Source: an uncultured Actinomycetes bacterium
GTDB taxonomy: Bacteria; Actinomycetota; Actinomycetes; Nanopelagicales; Nanopelagicaceae
Direction: 5' to 3'
Length of the DNA: 6,988 nt
NCBI GenBank assembly: GCA_903827345.1
Contig: CAIKID010000267.1
Coordinates: forward strand, 1-6,988
In this document: positions 6,401 to 6,988 of the stretch, one piece after another
How positions within the stretch are numbered: position 1 is the stretch's first letter
Layout: each line of letters starts with the position of its first letter
Position numbers and translations under genes: made by a program
Notes under the pieces: generated by a model
What the model saw: only the letters and a program-made list of their open reading frames with translations
Told to the model about the DNA's origin: nothing
Databases searched by the model: none

Positions 6401-6988
6401 CTACCGTGCGCTACGAAGTAGTAGAGCAGTGGCAATGGCGGATATGCCACGCCCCTCACCAGTGAAGCCCAAGCCATCGGTCGTCGTCGCGCTCACTGAA
6501 ACACTCGCTCCACCGAGCGCTAAAGAGATCACATAAATCGCCTCGGCTCGCCGCGGTCCTATCTTGGGGCGATTTCCGATAATTTGAACTGAGACATTGT
6601 TGATTACATATCCCGCCGCGCTGACCCGTTCTACACACTCGGTCAAGAGCTGTAAGCCACTTGCGCCTGCATATTTAGGATCGGCGGTTCCAAAGTTGGA
6701 CCCTAAATCACCAAGTCCGGCAGCGCTAAAGAGTGCATCACATATTGCATGTGCAGCAACATCACCATCGGAATGTCCATCAACGCCAACTTCATTGGGC
6801 CAGAACAAACCAGCAAGCCATAATGAACGCGCTGCATTGCTCGAAAAAGCATGTGTATCTGTGCCAATACCAACGCGCATTTCACTATTCACTTCGGGAA
6901 TAAGCGTGCGTTCCGCTTTTATGAGATCACTCATCGTCGTTATTTTGAATGCGCGTTCTTCGCCCGCGATGACTTTTACATCAACACC
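6401..6988 (-). CDS. ispDF: Bifunctional IspD/IspF (IspDF), 5' part outside the window
   Basis: The frame is open from the window edge to the TAG at 6403-6401 (195 visible residues). The first 28 or so residues contain VKVIAGEERAFKITTMSDL followed by IKAERTL. This is the typical IspD C-terminus (MEP cytidylyltransferase), where the FKITT-x-x-DL segment is conserved. A linker of about eight residues (IPEVNSE) leads straight into IspF, starting MRVGIGTDTHAF at 6880. IspF (159 residues) cyclises CDP-ME-2-phosphate to MEcPP. Counting from that Met, the metal ligands are D8, H10 and H44, and HSDGD (36-40), GDLGSNFG (57-64), ATTTDGLGFTG (131-141) and GISAIA (145-150) are all present. E142 and R144 replace the usual R142 and E144. 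Internal ATGs at 6934 and 6880 have no clear ribosome binding site, and no stop separates the domains, so a fusion is the straightforward reading. Internal initiation of free IspF remains possible. The gene is probably the first visible member of the minus-strand operon. Confidence 0.9.
   Translation of the reverse strand, partial: GVDVKVIAGEERAFKITTMSDLIKAERTLIPEVNSEMRVGIGTDTHAFSSNAARSLWLAGLFWPNEVGVDGHSDGDVAAHAICDALFSAAGLGDLGSNFGTADPKYAGASGLQLLTECVERVSAAGYVINNVSVQIIGNRPKIGPRRAEAIYVISLALGGASVSVSATTTDGLGFTGEGRGISAIATALLLRSAR

Noticed and set aside
6401..6934. Stand-alone IspF beginning at the ATG at 6934
   Set aside because: Codons upstream of this ATG are open to the window edge and encode IspD C-terminal residues. 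The 18 residues before MRVGIGTD belong to the IspD tail and linker. The ATG has no ribosome binding site.
1..6988. Mobile elements, CRISPR repeats, phage or defence genes
   Set aside because: I saw no direct-repeat arrays, transposase or integrase motifs, terminal inverted repeats or composition break. Genes are packed core functions, and the tRNA shows no adjacent integrase or duplicated 3' end.

Overview
The window looks like chromosomal DNA from an actinobacterium, with a GC content near 50% as judged by eye. That is low for the phylum and fits small-genome freshwater lineages or similar groups. The evidence is gene order and protein type. ispD-ispF, cysS and rlmB occur in the order known from Mycobacterium tuberculosis, and ppk is followed by a two-domain MutT1-type protein (Nudix plus histidine phosphatase) like the mycobacterial one. 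The CysS active-site region also has the actinobacterial form. The lineage is inferred; no rRNA is present.

Layout from left to right: the first 49 bases hold the start of a minus-strand ORF for a hydrophobic, membrane or exported N-terminus. A complete tRNA-Thr(UGU) follows on the minus strand (87-158), with a small perfect hairpin in its 5' leader. The only sizeable plus-strand gene is a Ppx/GppA-family phosphatase (250-1170). It meets the minus-strand genes tail to tail, with stop codons overlapping by 4 bp. The rest is one tightly packed minus-strand block, in transcription order: ispDF (6988 to 6401, entering from the right edge), cysS, rlmB, ppk and the mutT1-like gene. Junctions are 9 bp apart (ispDF/cysS), TAATG overlap (cysS/rlmB), 37 bp apart (rlmB/ppk) and ATGA overlap (ppk/mutT1-like).

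Two functional groups are joined. The right half is housekeeping: MEP-pathway isoprenoid synthesis, cysteinyl-tRNA charging and 23S rRNA 2'-O-methylation. The left half is phosphate-polymer and nucleotide metabolism. PPK1 makes polyphosphate, the Ppx-like protein probably degrades it (or pppGpp), and the MutT1-like protein probably cleans up oxidised or dinucleoside polyphosphate nucleotides.

The most notable observation is at the right edge. The reading frame of ispF is open, with no stop, through a recognisable IspD C-terminus to the end of the window. The gene therefore encodes a bifunctional IspDF fusion rather than the separate IspF its first internal ATG would suggest. I found no mobile elements, CRISPR arrays, phage genes or unknown multi-gene system. 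This is mostly ordinary core genome.
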